Shown here: one piece after another, positions 41,867 to 51,047 of the stretch
How the letters are laid out: each line of letters starts with the position of its first letter
How positions within the stretch are numbered: position 1 is the first letter of the stretch
The notes under the pieces: model-generated
Database searches by the model: none
The model's input: the letters and a program-made list of their open reading frames with translations, nothing else
What the model was told of the DNA's origin: nothing
Made by a program: the position numbers and the translations under genes
Origin: Massilia timonae CCUG 45783
Lineage (GTDB): Bacteria > Pseudomonadota > Gammaproteobacteria > Burkholderiales > Burkholderiaceae_D
Direction of reading: 5' to 3'
Length of the DNA stretch: 64,000 nt
Assembly: GCF_000315425.1 (NCBI RefSeq)
Contig: NZ_JH992922.1
Span: 257,754 to 321,753 of the forward strand

Positions 41867-42820
41867 TCAGCTCGCACGGGCTTGCGCCAGGATCGCATCG
41901 AGCGTGCGCTCGACGAGCAGGATCTTGAATGCGTTGTCGTCGGTGGTGCGGGCGCCGGCCAGCAATTGCGCGGTGGTGGCCTTGCCGCCGCGCGGCAGCT
42001 GGCTTTCCGCCGCCGGCACGCGCCACGGCCGGTGCGCCACGCCGCCCACGGCCACGCGGCCGCTGCCGTCCGGCTGCACCACGGCCGCCACCGAAATCAG
42101 CGCGAACGCATACGAGGCGCGGTCGCGCACCTTGCGGTAGTAGTGCTTGCCGCCCAGCGGCTTGGGCAGGGTCACCGCCGTGATCAGCTCACCCGGCATC
42201 AAGCTGTGCTCGATGTGCGGCGTCGTGCCCGGCAAGCGATAGAAGTCGGCGATCGGGATCGTGCGCGCGCTGCCGTCGGGACGCACGGTCTCCACGCCGG
42301 CGTCGAGCAGTTGCATGGCCACCGCCATATCGCTCGGGTGGGTGGCGATGCAGGCCTCGCTCTGGCCCACGATCGCATGGCCGCGCGTATGGCCGCCGAT
42401 GGCCGAGCAGCCGCTGCCGGGCACGCGCTTGTTGCACGGCATATTGGTGTCGTAGAAGTAGGGGCAACGGGTACGCTGCAGCAGGTTGCCGGCGGTGGTC
42501 GCCTTGTTGCGCAGCTGGGTCGAGGCGCCGGCCAGCAGCGCGCGCGACAGCACGGCGTAATCCTTGCGCACGCGCGCGTCGGCCGCCAGGTCGGTGTTGC
42601 GCACCAGCGCGCCGATGCGCAGGCCGCCCTCCTTCGTCGCCTCGATCTTGTCGAGCGCCAGGCCGTTGACGTCGATCAGGTGGGCCGGGGTTTCGATCTC
42701 GAGCTTCATCAGGTCGAGCAGGTTGGTGCCGCCCGCGATGAAGCGCGCGTTCGGCGTCCTGGCGGCGGCGGCCGCCGCATCGGCCGGGGTCGCGGCCTTC
42801 TGGTAGCTGAATGCCTTCAT
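41867..42820 (-). CDS. paoB: PaoB, FAD and [4Fe-4S] subunit of aldehyde oxidoreductase
   Basis: Predicted 317-aa subunit. The FAD-binding part has [13 protein letters not shown] and [15 protein letters not shown]. The extra [4Fe-4S] cluster typical of PaoB is expected at Cys 119, 129, 138 and 157. It relays electrons from PaoA. It overlaps paoA by ATGA. Confidence 0.92.
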   Translation of the reverse strand: MKAFSYQKAATPADAAAAAARTPNARFIAGGTNLLDLMKLEIETPAHLIDVNGLALDKIEATKEGGLRIGALVRNTDLAADARVRKDYAVLSRALLAGASTQLRNKATTAGNLLQRTRCPYFYDTNMPCNKRVPGSGCSAIGGHTRGHAIVGQSEACIATHPSDMAVAMQLLDAGVETVRPDGSARTIPIADFYRLPGTTPHIEHSLMPGELITAVTLPKPLGGKHYYRKVRDRASYAFALISVAAVVQPDGSGRVAVGGVAHRPWRVPAAESQLPRGGKATTAQLLAGARTTDDNAFKILLVERTLDAILAQARAS

Positions 42821-43473
42821 GCCTTGACTCCTCCGACTTCCTTGATCGCGTCGATGATATTGGAATAAGCGCCGCAGCGGCAGATATTGCCGCTCATGCG
42901 CTCGCGGATCTCGTCGACGGACAGCAGCGGTTTCGCGTTCAGGTCGCCGGTCACATGGCTCGGGATGCCCTGGCGGATCTCGTCGATCACCGCCACGGCC
43001 GAACAGATCTGCCCCGGGGTACAGTAGCCGCACTGGAAGCCGTCGTGCTTGACGAACGCCGCCTGCATCGGATGCAGCTTGTCCGGCGTGCCCATGCCTT
43101 CGATGGTGGTGATCTCGGCGCCGTCGTGCATGATCGCGAGGCTCAGGCAGGAATTGATGCGGCGGCCGTCGACCAGCACCGTGCAGGCGCCGCACTGGCC
43201 CTGGTCGCAACCCTTCTTGGTGCCGGTCAGGTGCAGGTTTTCGCGCAGCGCGTCGAGCAGGGTGGTGCGGGTGTCGAGCGTCAGTTCGCGCGGCTGGCCG
43301 TTCACGCGCAGGGTGACCTTGCTGGTCACCGGCGCCAGCGTCTGGGCCGCGCCGGCGGCGCCCTGCCCCGCCGCCTGGGCGCCTGCCAGCGGCAGGGCCG
43401 CCGCCGTCGCGCCGAGCGCGCCGCCGATCAGGACACCGCGCCGGGTCTGGTTGATATTGGTGGAGTCGTCCAT
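42817..43473 (-). CDS. paoA: PaoA, Tat-exported [2Fe-2S] subunit of aldehyde oxidoreductase
   Basis: Predicted 218-aa iron-sulfur subunit. The twin arginine at 11-12 (TRRGVLIGG) marks Tat export, which carries the whole complex to the periplasm. Two clusters are supported: CDQGQCGAC with a later Cys for the plant-type site, and CGYCTPGQ plus CRCGAY for the second. It is the first gene of the paoABC operon; 102 bases separate it from the MFS gene upstream on the same strand. Confidence 0.92.
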   Translation of the reverse strand: MDDSTNINQTRRGVLIGGALGATAAALPLAGAQAAGQGAAGAAQTLAPVTSKVTLRVNGQPRELTLDTRTTLLDALRENLHLTGTKKGCDQGQCGACTVLVDGRRINSCLSLAIMHDGAEITTIEGMGTPDKLHPMQAAFVKHDGFQCGYCTPGQICSAVAVIDEIRQGIPSHVTGDLNAKPLLSVDEIRERMSGNICRCGAYSNIIDAIKEVGGVKA

Positions 43474-43575
43474 CAGGGTTGCTTCCTTCTGTCAGCGGTT
43501 AATAAATCTGGTTGATGTTACGGCAAGCCCTTCCCGCGATTCATGAAGGACGCGGCATAGGCTTATGTTTCCTGT

Positions 43576-44775
43576 TCATGAATCGGCATGGCGCGCCGAC
43601 CGTCCCGCCAGTACGGCAAGCACGGCGGCGGCGACCAGCAGGCTAGAGCTCAGGTAAAAGGTCGCGCGGTAGCCGCTGGCGTCGAACAGCAGGCCGCCCA
43701 GGGTCGCACCTAACATGATCGCGAGCTGGACCACGGCCACCATCAGGCCGCCGCCCGCTTCCGCATCCCGCGGCAGGGTCTGGGCCAGCCAGGTCCACCA
43801 GCCGACCGGCGCCGAGGTGCCGACCAGGCCCCAGATCGCGAGCAGCACGGTCACCGCCGCCGCCGAGTAGCCGAACGCCACCAGCGCGCCGGCGACCGCC
43901 GCCATGATCAAGGGCATCGCCACCAGCACCCGGTACAGCCGGTCCTTCAGCACGGCGCCGATCAGGGTCGTGCCGACGAAGCCGGCCACGCCCAGCACCA
44001 GCAGCATCAGCGACAGGCTCGCGGCGTGCACGCCGGTGACGCTTTCCAGGAACGGGCGCAGATAGGTGAACAGTGCGAACTGCCCCATGAACAGCAGGCT
44101 TACCGCCACCATGCCGAGCACCACTGCCGGCCGCCGCAGCAGGCGCGGGATGCCGCCGGCCGCCGTGGCGTCAACGGCGCGCAGTGACGGAAGGCGCAGC
44201 AGCAGCCAGGCAAGCGCGATCGCCGCCACCGGCACCAGGCAGAAGAAGGCGCCGCGCCAGCCGACGATCGCGCCCAGGTAGCTGCCGGCCGGCGCCGCGA
44301 TGACGGTCGCCAGCGCATTGCCGCCGTTGAGCAGGGCCAGGGCGCGCGGCACGTCGCGCGCCGGCACCAGGCGCATGACGGTCGCCGCCGACATCGACCA
44401 GAAGCCGCCGATGGCGACGCCGATCAGCGCGCGGCCGACCATGAACAGGAAATAGTTGGGCGCGAACGCGGCTACCGTGCCGGAGACGACCATCAGGAAG
44501 GTCAGGCCCAGCAGCAGGATCTTGCGGTCGAGCCGTCCGACGACCGACCCGAGCAGCAGGCTGGTGACCAGGGCGAAGGCGCCGGAGATCGCGATCGACT
44601 GGCCGGCCTGGCCTTCGCTGATGCGCAGTTCGGCGGCCAGCGGCGTCAGCAGGCTGACCGGCATGAATTCGGAGGCGACCAGGGCGAAGGCGGCGAGTGA
44701 CATCGCCATCACGGCGCCCCATGCCGCGGGCTGGGCCGGCTTGCTGTCGCAAGCGGCGGAAATGGTTGGATTCAT
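43576..44775 (-). CDS. MFS transporter (DHA1-type)
   Basis: Predicted 399-aa inner-membrane transporter with twelve hydrophobic segments. Motif A-like GRLDRKILLLGL lies between segments 2 and 3, and GVAIGGFWSMSAATVMRLVP and GAPAGSYLGA-like motif C-type sequence follow (AAPAGSYLGAIVGWRGAFF here). It resembles sugar or drug efflux proteins of the AraJ/YdhP group. It sits between two aldehyde-linked units, but its substrate is not known. Confidence 0.88.
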   Translation of the reverse strand: MNPTISAACDSKPAQPAAWGAVMAMSLAAFALVASEFMPVSLLTPLAAELRISEGQAGQSIAISGAFALVTSLLLGSVVGRLDRKILLLGLTFLMVVSGTVAAFAPNYFLFMVGRALIGVAIGGFWSMSAATVMRLVPARDVPRALALLNGGNALATVIAAPAGSYLGAIVGWRGAFFCLVPVAAIALAWLLLRLPSLRAVDATAAGGIPRLLRRPAVVLGMVAVSLLFMGQFALFTYLRPFLESVTGVHAASLSLMLLVLGVAGFVGTTLIGAVLKDRLYRVLVAMPLIMAAVAGALVAFGYSAAAVTVLLAIWGLVGTSAPVGWWTWLAQTLPRDAEAGGGLMVAVVQLAIMLGATLGGLLFDASGYRATFYLSSSLLVAAAVLAVLAGRSARHADS

Positions 44776-44861
44776 GGGTGATAAAGCAGGATTGACAGGC
44801 GAAGGGCGGCGGCATCGGCGCCGCCCGGACAGGCCCGCACTGCGGCGGGCCGGCGGATCGA

Positions 44862-45911
44862 TTACGCGGCCAGGCTGGCGTTATCGATCACGAAGCGGTA
44901 TTTGACGTCGCCCTTGAGCATGCGCTCGTAGGCGCCGTTGATGTCGTCGGCGCGGATCATCTCGATGTCGGCCACGATGCCGTGCTCGGCGCAGAAGTCG
45001 AGCATTTCCTGGGTTTCCGGAATGCCGCCGATCATCGAGCCGGCGATCGCGCGGCGCTTCGTGATCAGGTTGAACACCTGCGGCGACGGATGCGGCGACT
45101 CGGGCGCGCCGACCAGCACCATGGTGCCGTCGCGCTTGAGCAGGTTGAGGAAGGCGTCCAGGTCATGCGGGGCGGCGACCGTGTTGACGATCAGGTCCAG
45201 GCTCCTGGCCTGGGCCGCCATCGCGTCCGCATCCTTCGAGACCACGACTTCGTCGGCGCCCAGGTCCAGGGCATCCTGGCGCTTCGATTCCGAGGTGGTG
45301 AAGGCGACCACGCGGGCGCCCAGGGCGTGGGCCAGCTTGATGCCCATGTGGCCCAGGCCGCCGATGCCGACGATGCCGACGCGCTTGCCGGGACCGGCGT
45401 TCCAGTGGCGCAGCGGCGACCAGGTCGTGATGCCGGCGCACAGCAGCGGCGCCACCGCCGCCAGCTGCTCCTGCGGATGGCGCACGCGCAGCACGAAGCG
45501 CTCGTTGACCACGATCTGCTGCGAATAGCCGCCCAGCGTGTGGCCGGGCGCATCCGCGGTCGGGCCGTTGTAGGTGCCGACCATATTGTCGCAATAGTTT
45601 TCCAGGCCTTCGCCGCAATCCGCGCACGCCTTGCAGCTGTCGACCATGCAGCCGACGCCGACCAGGTCGCCGACCTTGTGGCCGCTCACGTGGGCGCCGA
45701 CCGCCGACACCCGGCCCACGATCTCGTGGCCCGGCACGCAAGGGTACAGGGTGCCGGCCCATTCGGCGCGCACCGTGTGCAGGTCGGAGTGGCAGACGCC
45801 GCAGAAGTCGATGTCGATCTGGACGTCATGGGCGCCGGGCGCGCGGCGGACGATGTCCAGGGATTCAAGGGGTTTGTCGGCGGCATGGGCGCCATAGGCT
45901 TTGACTGTCAT
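44862..45911 (-). CDS. yahK: Zinc-dependent alcohol/aldehyde dehydrogenase (YahK/Ahr-like)
   Basis: Predicted 349-aa medium-chain NAD(P)-dependent dehydrogenase, the same length as E. coli YahK, an aldehyde reductase. Catalytic zinc ligands are C40 (CGVCHSD) and H62 (GHE). The structural zinc Cys cluster is in CKACADCGEGLENYC. The nucleotide motif GIGGLGHMG follows near 185. It probably reduces reactive aldehydes. It is divergent from the AraC regulator, its likely controller. Confidence 0.9.
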   Translation of the reverse strand: MTVKAYGAHAADKPLESLDIVRRAPGAHDVQIDIDFCGVCHSDLHTVRAEWAGTLYPCVPGHEIVGRVSAVGAHVSGHKVGDLVGVGCMVDSCKACADCGEGLENYCDNMVGTYNGPTADAPGHTLGGYSQQIVVNERFVLRVRHPQEQLAAVAPLLCAGITTWSPLRHWNAGPGKRVGIVGIGGLGHMGIKLAHALGARVVAFTTSESKRQDALDLGADEVVVSKDADAMAAQARSLDLIVNTVAAPHDLDAFLNLLKRDGTMVLVGAPESPHPSPQVFNLITKRRAIAGSMIGGIPETQEMLDFCAEHGIVADIEMIRADDINGAYERMLKGDVKYRFVIDNASLAA

Positions 45912-46006
45912 GAAGTTTTCCGTCAGTGTCGAGTAGTGATCGTGCGTATGTAACGCGATTTGTCAGGGAAGCATGGTAGTCGCAAACTCATGTCGAAAAC
46001 GAGCCT

Positions 46007-46047
46007 GAATTTGACTGGGCTTATGAATCCACGTCATGAATTGACTG
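46007..46047. promoter_or_regulatory. Direct repeats in the yahK-araC divergent region
   Basis: GAATTTGACTG (46007-46017) and GAATTGACTG (46038-46047) are near-identical direct repeats, 31 bases apart or about three helical turns. This spacing and orientation suits an AraC-family operator. Confidence 0.35.
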
Positions 46048-46139
46048 CCGTGCCCGGTGGACGAGGATACCCCTCGCCTTCACCGCGCAGCGCCACGTTC
46101 CACTGGACAGCCACGCCAACCGGCGACACACTATTGGTC

Positions 46140-47048
46140 ATGAACCAGGAATTACTCGACGCCGTGGCCGCCTACGCCCGCGCCCACGCCAACCGCGACG
46201 GCCTGGCGCTCACGCCCATCCCGGGCCTGCGCATGATGTGCCTCGACCAGCCGGGCGACAAGCTCGAATCGACCTACCGGCCGCTGGTCTGCCTCGTGCT
46301 GCAGGGCGAAAAGCATTTGCTGGCCGGGCGCCAGGAGAAGCTGTGCGCCGAAGGCCAGGCGATCATCGTCAGCGCCGACCTGCCGGTGACGGGCCAGGTG
46401 GTGAGCGCCTCCAGGGAGCGTCCGTATATCGCGCTGGCGATCGAACTCGACATGGCCCTGCTGTCCGAACTGGCCGACCAATTGCGCGAGACAGCACCCC
46501 TGCCACCTGACCCGTCGACAACGATGCTGGTGCAGGACGTCGACGCGGCGATCCTCGATTGCGCCTGGCGCCTGATGCGCCTCGTGGCGCATCCCGAGGC
46601 GGTGCCCATCCTGCATCCCGGCCTGATGCGCGAGCTGCATTTCTGGCTGCTCAACGGAGCGCATGGCCGGCAGTTGCGCGCCTCCATGGCGCCCGAGGCG
46701 CACCCGGTGCGACTGAACCGCGCGGTGGCGCTGCTGCGCCTTTCATACCGCCAGAAGCTGCGGGTCGAGGAACTGGCAGGCGCCGCGTCGATGAGCCTGT
46801 CGGCCTTCCACAAGCACTTCAAGGACTACACCTCGCTCACGCCGGTGCAGTACCAGAAGCGCCTGCGCCTGATCGAGGCGCGGCGCCTGATGCTGTACGA
46901 GGGCGTCACCGCCAACAAGGCGGCGTACGAGGTCGGCTACGAGAGCAGTTCGCAGTTCACGCGCGAGTATGCGCGCCTGTTCGGCGCGCCGCCGCGGCGC
47001 GATGCGCGGCGTCTGGCCACCGTTGCGGCGCCGGAACTCGCGGCTTAA
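46140..47048 (+). CDS. AraC-family transcriptional regulator
   Basis: Predicted 302-aa regulator. The N-terminal AraC_N-type cupin carries ESTYRPLVCLVLQGEKHLLAG. The C-terminal double helix-turn-helix has LRVEELAGAASMSLSAFHKHF and GYESSSQFTREYARLFGAPP. AraC_N members commonly control adjacent aldehyde or alcohol dehydrogenase genes, as suggested here by the divergent yahK-like gene. Its stop overlaps the end of the convergent second paoC-like gene by four bases. Confidence 0.92.
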   Translation: MNQELLDAVAAYARAHANRDGLALTPIPGLRMMCLDQPGDKLESTYRPLVCLVLQGEKHLLAGRQEKLCAEGQAIIVSADLPVTGQVVSASRERPYIALAIELDMALLSELADQLRETAPLPPDPSTTMLVQDVDAAILDCAWRLMRLVAHPEAVPILHPGLMRELHFWLLNGAHGRQLRASMAPEAHPVRLNRAVALLRLSYRQKLRVEELAGAASMSLSAFHKHFKDYTSLTPVQYQKRLRLIEARRLMLYEGVTANKAAYEVGYESSSQFTREYARLFGAPPRRDARRLATVAAPELAA

Positions 47049-49258
47049 AGAACATCTTCGATCCGGATCGGCAGCCGGCGGATGCGTTTGCCGGTCGCGT
47101 GATGCACCGCATTGGCGATCGCCGCCGCCACGCCCACCATCGCCACCTCGCCCAGTCCCTTCACGCCGCTCGCATTGAGCAGCGGGTCGGGCCGGTCGAT
47201 GAAGCCCACGTCGATATGCCCGATGTCGGCATGCACCGGCAGCACGTACTCGGCCAGGTCGGCGTTGAGAAAGCCGCCATAGCGCGGGTCGACCTCGCTG
47301 ATTTCGCGCAGGGCAGCGCCGATGCCCCACACCACGCCGCCGCGCACCTGGCTGTCGGCCGTCACCGGGCTCACCACGCGACCGCAATCGATCATGCTCA
47401 CCACGCGCGGCACGCGGATGCGGCGCGTCACCGGCTCCACGCTCACCTCGACGAAGTGGGCCGCATAGCTCATCGACACGAAGTCCGGATACACCGGCCC
47501 CGCCGGCGCCGGCATGCCGCCCTGCAGGCGGCCGTAGACGGCGTCCGGCTGGCCCGGCGCCTTGCGCCGCACCTCGGCCTCGATGCGCTCGCGCTGCGCC
47601 AGCGCCAGCACCTCGGCCGGCTTCAAGGCTGCATCATGGCCAGGCGCCAGCTGCGCGAGTGCGTCCAGCAGCGCCTGCGCGGCTTCGTCCGCCGCCGGCG
47701 CCACGCTGGCCGTGCCCCAGGAGCCGGCGGTCAGGTGCTGCGGCGCGCCGCGCGTGTCGCCGATCTGGATCACCAGCGCCCGCGGATCGACCCGGAGCCG
47801 GCGCGCCAGCACGTTGGCGATCGCGGTGCGCATCCCCTGCCCCATCTCGTGGCCGGCCACCGTGAACAGGATGCGGCCATCGCGGGTGGCGGCGATGCGC
47901 GCGATCGCCGGACTGGTGGCGGCCTTGTAGGCGCCGCAGGCCACGCCCCAGCCGATGGCGGCGCCGTCCGCCGCCTTCATCGAGCCCGGGCGCGCATCGC
48001 GCCGGCTCCAGCCGAAACGGCGCGCGCCTTCGCGCAGGCATTCGGCCATGAAGCGCGAGGACAGCGGCTTGCCGGTGAGCGCGTCGGCCTGCGTATCGTT
48101 GCGCAGCCTCAGTTCAACCGGATCGATGCCCAGTTGCCCGGCCAGTTCATCCACCGCCGATTCGAAGGCGAACGCCGCCGGATGCTCGAACGGCGCGCGC
48201 ATATAGCCCGGCGTCTGCACGTCGGTGCGCACCAGCCGCTCGCGGCCGCGGAAATTCGGGATGCCATACAGGCGCGCGCTCATGTCGGCGTACGAGGCCG
48301 GGAACAGGTCGTGGCGCGAAGTCTGCTGGTCGGCTTCGTGGATCGCCGCCAGAATCTTGCCGGAGGCGTCGGCGCCCAGCTGGATGCGGTGGCGGCTGGC
48401 CGGGCGGAAGCTGGCGTCGTGGAACAGCTGGCTGCGCGGCACCACCAGCTTGACCGGCTGGCCGAGCTTGCGCGCCGCCACCGCCGCCAGCAGGGTCTGC
48501 ATCTGCAGCGAGTTCTTGAGGCCGAAGCCGCCGCCGCACTGCGGCGAGATCACGTCGATGCGCGCCGGATCGAGGTTCAGCTGGCGCGCCAGCCCGTAGC
48601 GGATCGCCCCGCTGTTCTGCGTGCCCTCGTGGATCACCAGCACGCCCTTGCGCCACTCGGCCACGGTCGACACCAGCTCGATCGGGTTCTGGTGCTGGGG
48701 CGGGTGCAGGTACTCGGCATCGAGCTTGTGGGCCGCGCCGGCGTAGGCGGCGTCGGCGTCGCCCGCCACCTTGTCGGCGAACATCTGCTGCGGCAGCGGC
48801 GAACCCTGTTGCGGCACGATGTCCCTGGCCGGCGCGTCCAGCGTCACCTGGAATGGCTGTTCTTCGTACTTCGCGCGGATCAGGGAGGCCGCTTCGAGCG
48901 CCGCCTCCAGCGTGTCGGCCACCACCAGCGCGATCGGCTGGCCGCGATACGCGATTCCTGACTCCAGCATCGGCTGCATGCTCTGGAAGGCGAAGCCGCC
49001 GCCCAGCACGTGGCCGGCCGGCTTGTACTCGCCCATGTCGGCGTGGGTCAGCACCAGCCGCACGCCCCCTACCTCCCGTGCGGCCCGGGTATCGATGGAG
49101 CGCACCTCGCCGCGGTTGATGGTGGACACCGCCAGCGCCGCATGCAGCATGCCGGGCAGCGCCTGGTCGGCCGCGTACAGCGCGGCGCCGCGGACCTTGT
49201 CGCGCGCGTCGATGCGCGGCTGGTTGGGGAAAACGGACTCATTCATATTCATGCTCAT
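47045..49258 (-). CDS. Second PaoC-like molybdenum-binding subunit
   Basis: Predicted 737-aa xanthine-oxidase-family catalytic subunit, paralogous to the 39651 gene but clearly diverged. It has GGGFGLKNSL, GSWGTASVAP and the catalytic Glu at about 704 in GLGEVAMVG. The N-terminus (RIDARDKVRGAALYAADQ) is typical. It should oxidise an aldehyde or heterocycle in the periplasm together with the two upstream genes. AGAGGA precedes the start, and only one base separates it from the FAD subunit gene. Confidence 0.9.
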   Translation of the reverse strand: MSMNMNESVFPNQPRIDARDKVRGAALYAADQALPGMLHAALAVSTINRGEVRSIDTRAAREVGGVRLVLTHADMGEYKPAGHVLGGGFAFQSMQPMLESGIAYRGQPIALVVADTLEAALEAASLIRAKYEEQPFQVTLDAPARDIVPQQGSPLPQQMFADKVAGDADAAYAGAAHKLDAEYLHPPQHQNPIELVSTVAEWRKGVLVIHEGTQNSGAIRYGLARQLNLDPARIDVISPQCGGGFGLKNSLQMQTLLAAVAARKLGQPVKLVVPRSQLFHDASFRPASRHRIQLGADASGKILAAIHEADQQTSRHDLFPASYADMSARLYGIPNFRGRERLVRTDVQTPGYMRAPFEHPAAFAFESAVDELAGQLGIDPVELRLRNDTQADALTGKPLSSRFMAECLREGARRFGWSRRDARPGSMKAADGAAIGWGVACGAYKAATSPAIARIAATRDGRILFTVAGHEMGQGMRTAIANVLARRLRVDPRALVIQIGDTRGAPQHLTAGSWGTASVAPAADEAAQALLDALAQLAPGHDAALKPAEVLALAQRERIEAEVRRKAPGQPDAVYGRLQGGMPAPAGPVYPDFVSMSYAAHFVEVSVEPVTRRIRVPRVVSMIDCGRVVSPVTADSQVRGGVVWGIGAALREISEVDPRYGGFLNADLAEYVLPVHADIGHIDVGFIDRPDPLLNASGVKGLGEVAMVGVAAAIANAVHHATGKRIRRLPIRIEDVL

Positions 49259-49259
49259 C

Positions 49260-50252
49260 TCAAGTCCTCTGTGCTGCGATCATCAGCGCATCGGCCACCG
49301 TGCGGGCGCCGAGCTCGATGCGGAAGGCGTTGTGGTGTCCGGCCCTGGCATCCGCGAAGGCGGCGAAGCCGGCCGCCAGCGCCGTCTCGACCGTGAGTTC
49401 GCGGCCGGCCAGGCCCTGCTCGGCCAGGCGCGCGCGCCACGGCTTGGTGGCGACGCCGCCCAGCGCGATGCGCGCCTGTTCGACGCGGCTGCCGTTCATC
49501 GTCAGGGCCACCGCGGCGGAACTGAGGGCGAAGGCATACGATTCGCGGTCGCGGATCTTGTGATAGGTCGAGGCGCGCCCGAGCGGCGTGACCGGCACCC
49601 GGATGCGGGTGATGATCTCGCCTGGCGCCAGGGTGGTCTCGAGGTCGGGCCGGTCGCCCGGCAGCCGGTGCAGCGCCTCGACCGGGATGCTGCGCACGCC
49701 GTCCGGGCCCAGCACGTCGAGCACGGCGTCGAAGGCGACCAGGGCGACGGCGAAGTCGCCGGGATAGGTGGCGATGCAGCTCGGGCTGGTGCCCAGCAGG
49801 GCGTGGCCGCGGTCGATGCCGCCGAGCGCCGCGCAGCCGCTGCCCGGCGTGCGCTTGTTGCAGGCGAACGGCTCGCCGCCGCGGAAATAAGCGCAGCGCG
49901 TGCGCTGCAGCACGTTGCCGCCCAGGCTGGCCATATTGCGCAGCTGCTGCGAAGCTGCACGCCACAGCGACTCGGACAGCGCCGGATACTCCTTGACCAG
50001 GCGCGGGTCGGCCGCCACGTCGCTCATGCGCGCCAGGCTGCCGAACACCAGCTCGCGCGCGCCGGACGTGTCGAAGGCGCGCAATTGTTCGATCGCGTTG
50101 ATGTCGACGATGGCGGGCGGACGCTCGACGCCCAGCTTCATCAAGTCGTACAGGGTGGTGCCGCCGGCCATCAGGCGCGCTTCCGGATAGGCGGCCATCG
50201 CTTGCACGGCCTGCTCGGGCGAGCGCGCACGGATCAGGGTGAATTCACGCAT
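49260..50252 (-). CDS. Second PaoB-like FAD/[4Fe-4S] subunit
   Basis: Predicted 330-aa electron-transfer subunit. It has LMAGGTTLYDLMK and GGNVLQRTRCAYF. Cys 120, 131, 140 and 159 keep the spacing of the PaoB [4Fe-4S] site, so it belongs to the PaoB branch rather than plain CoxM-type proteins. It starts three bases after the 2Fe-2S gene. Confidence 0.9.
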   Translation of the reverse strand: MREFTLIRARSPEQAVQAMAAYPEARLMAGGTTLYDLMKLGVERPPAIVDINAIEQLRAFDTSGARELVFGSLARMSDVAADPRLVKEYPALSESLWRAASQQLRNMASLGGNVLQRTRCAYFRGGEPFACNKRTPGSGCAALGGIDRGHALLGTSPSCIATYPGDFAVALVAFDAVLDVLGPDGVRSIPVEALHRLPGDRPDLETTLAPGEIITRIRVPVTPLGRASTYHKIRDRESYAFALSSAAVALTMNGSRVEQARIALGGVATKPWRARLAEQGLAGRELTVETALAAGFAAFADARAGHHNAFRIELGARTVADALMIAAQRT

Positions 50253-50255
50253 GGT

Positions 50256-50894
50256 TCACGCCTTTCCCATCTCGCCGGCGGCCTGGCCGATGGCGGCCAC
50301 GATGCCGTTGTAGGCGCCGCAGCGGCACAGGTTGCCGCTCATGTACTCCTTGATGCGTTCCGGCGAACCCGCGTTACCCTCGCCCACGCAGGCGATCGCC
50401 GCCATGATCTGGCCCGGGGTGCAGTAACCGCACTGCAGGGCGTCGTGGTCGATGAAGGCTTGCTGCATCGGGTGCAGGCTGCCGTCGGGCCGCTGCAGGC
50501 CTTCGATGGTGTCGACCCGGCGGCCCTCGAGCTGCAGCGCCGGCGTCAGGCACGCCACGACGCGGCGGCCGTCGACGTGGATGGTGCAGGCGCCGCACTG
50601 GCCGTGGTCGCAGCCCTTCTTGGCGCCGGTGAGCGCCAGCCGCTCGCGCAGCAGGTCGAGCGCCGACGTCCTGGGGTCGACCGTCAGCGCGCGCTGCTGG
50701 CCGTTGACCACGAAGCTGAGCGGGACGCCGCCGGCGTGGACTTCCGGCGCGGCATCCGCAGGCTGGGCCTGGGCCGGGGCGGCGTTGGCGGCCCCGCTCG
50801 CCGCGGCGACCGACAGCACCGACAGCACGAACTCGCGCCGGTTGACCTGTGCGCCATGGGCAGTCGGGATGGATGGATCGGGGCCGGTCGTCAT
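50256..50894 (-). CDS. Second PaoA-like Tat-exported [2Fe-2S] subunit
   Basis: Predicted 212-aa iron-sulfur subunit. NRREFVLS at 18-25 is a Tat signal. Cluster motifs are CDHGQCGAC, then CGYCTPGQ and CRCGAY. It heads the second three-gene operon in the same order as paoABC. No nearby cofactor maturation gene is visible. Confidence 0.9.
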   Translation of the reverse strand: MTTGPDPSIPTAHGAQVNRREFVLSVLSVAAASGAANAAPAQAQPADAAPEVHAGGVPLSFVVNGQQRALTVDPRTSALDLLRERLALTGAKKGCDHGQCGACTIHVDGRRVVACLTPALQLEGRRVDTIEGLQRPDGSLHPMQQAFIDHDALQCGYCTPGQIMAAIACVGEGNAGSPERIKEYMSGNLCRCGAYNGIVAAIGQAAGEMGKA

Positions 50895-51047
50895 GGCGAA
50901 CTCCTTCTGTGTGGAATGGGGTATTGCCGGGAATGTAGACCAAGCGTCCCGTGCACACGAGCCGCACGAAAAGAAAAGGCAACAACTGCGCAGGATCAGG
51001 CAAGCGGGGGCGCGCCGGCGCAGTCCGGCGACAGGATTTTCTTTCTA

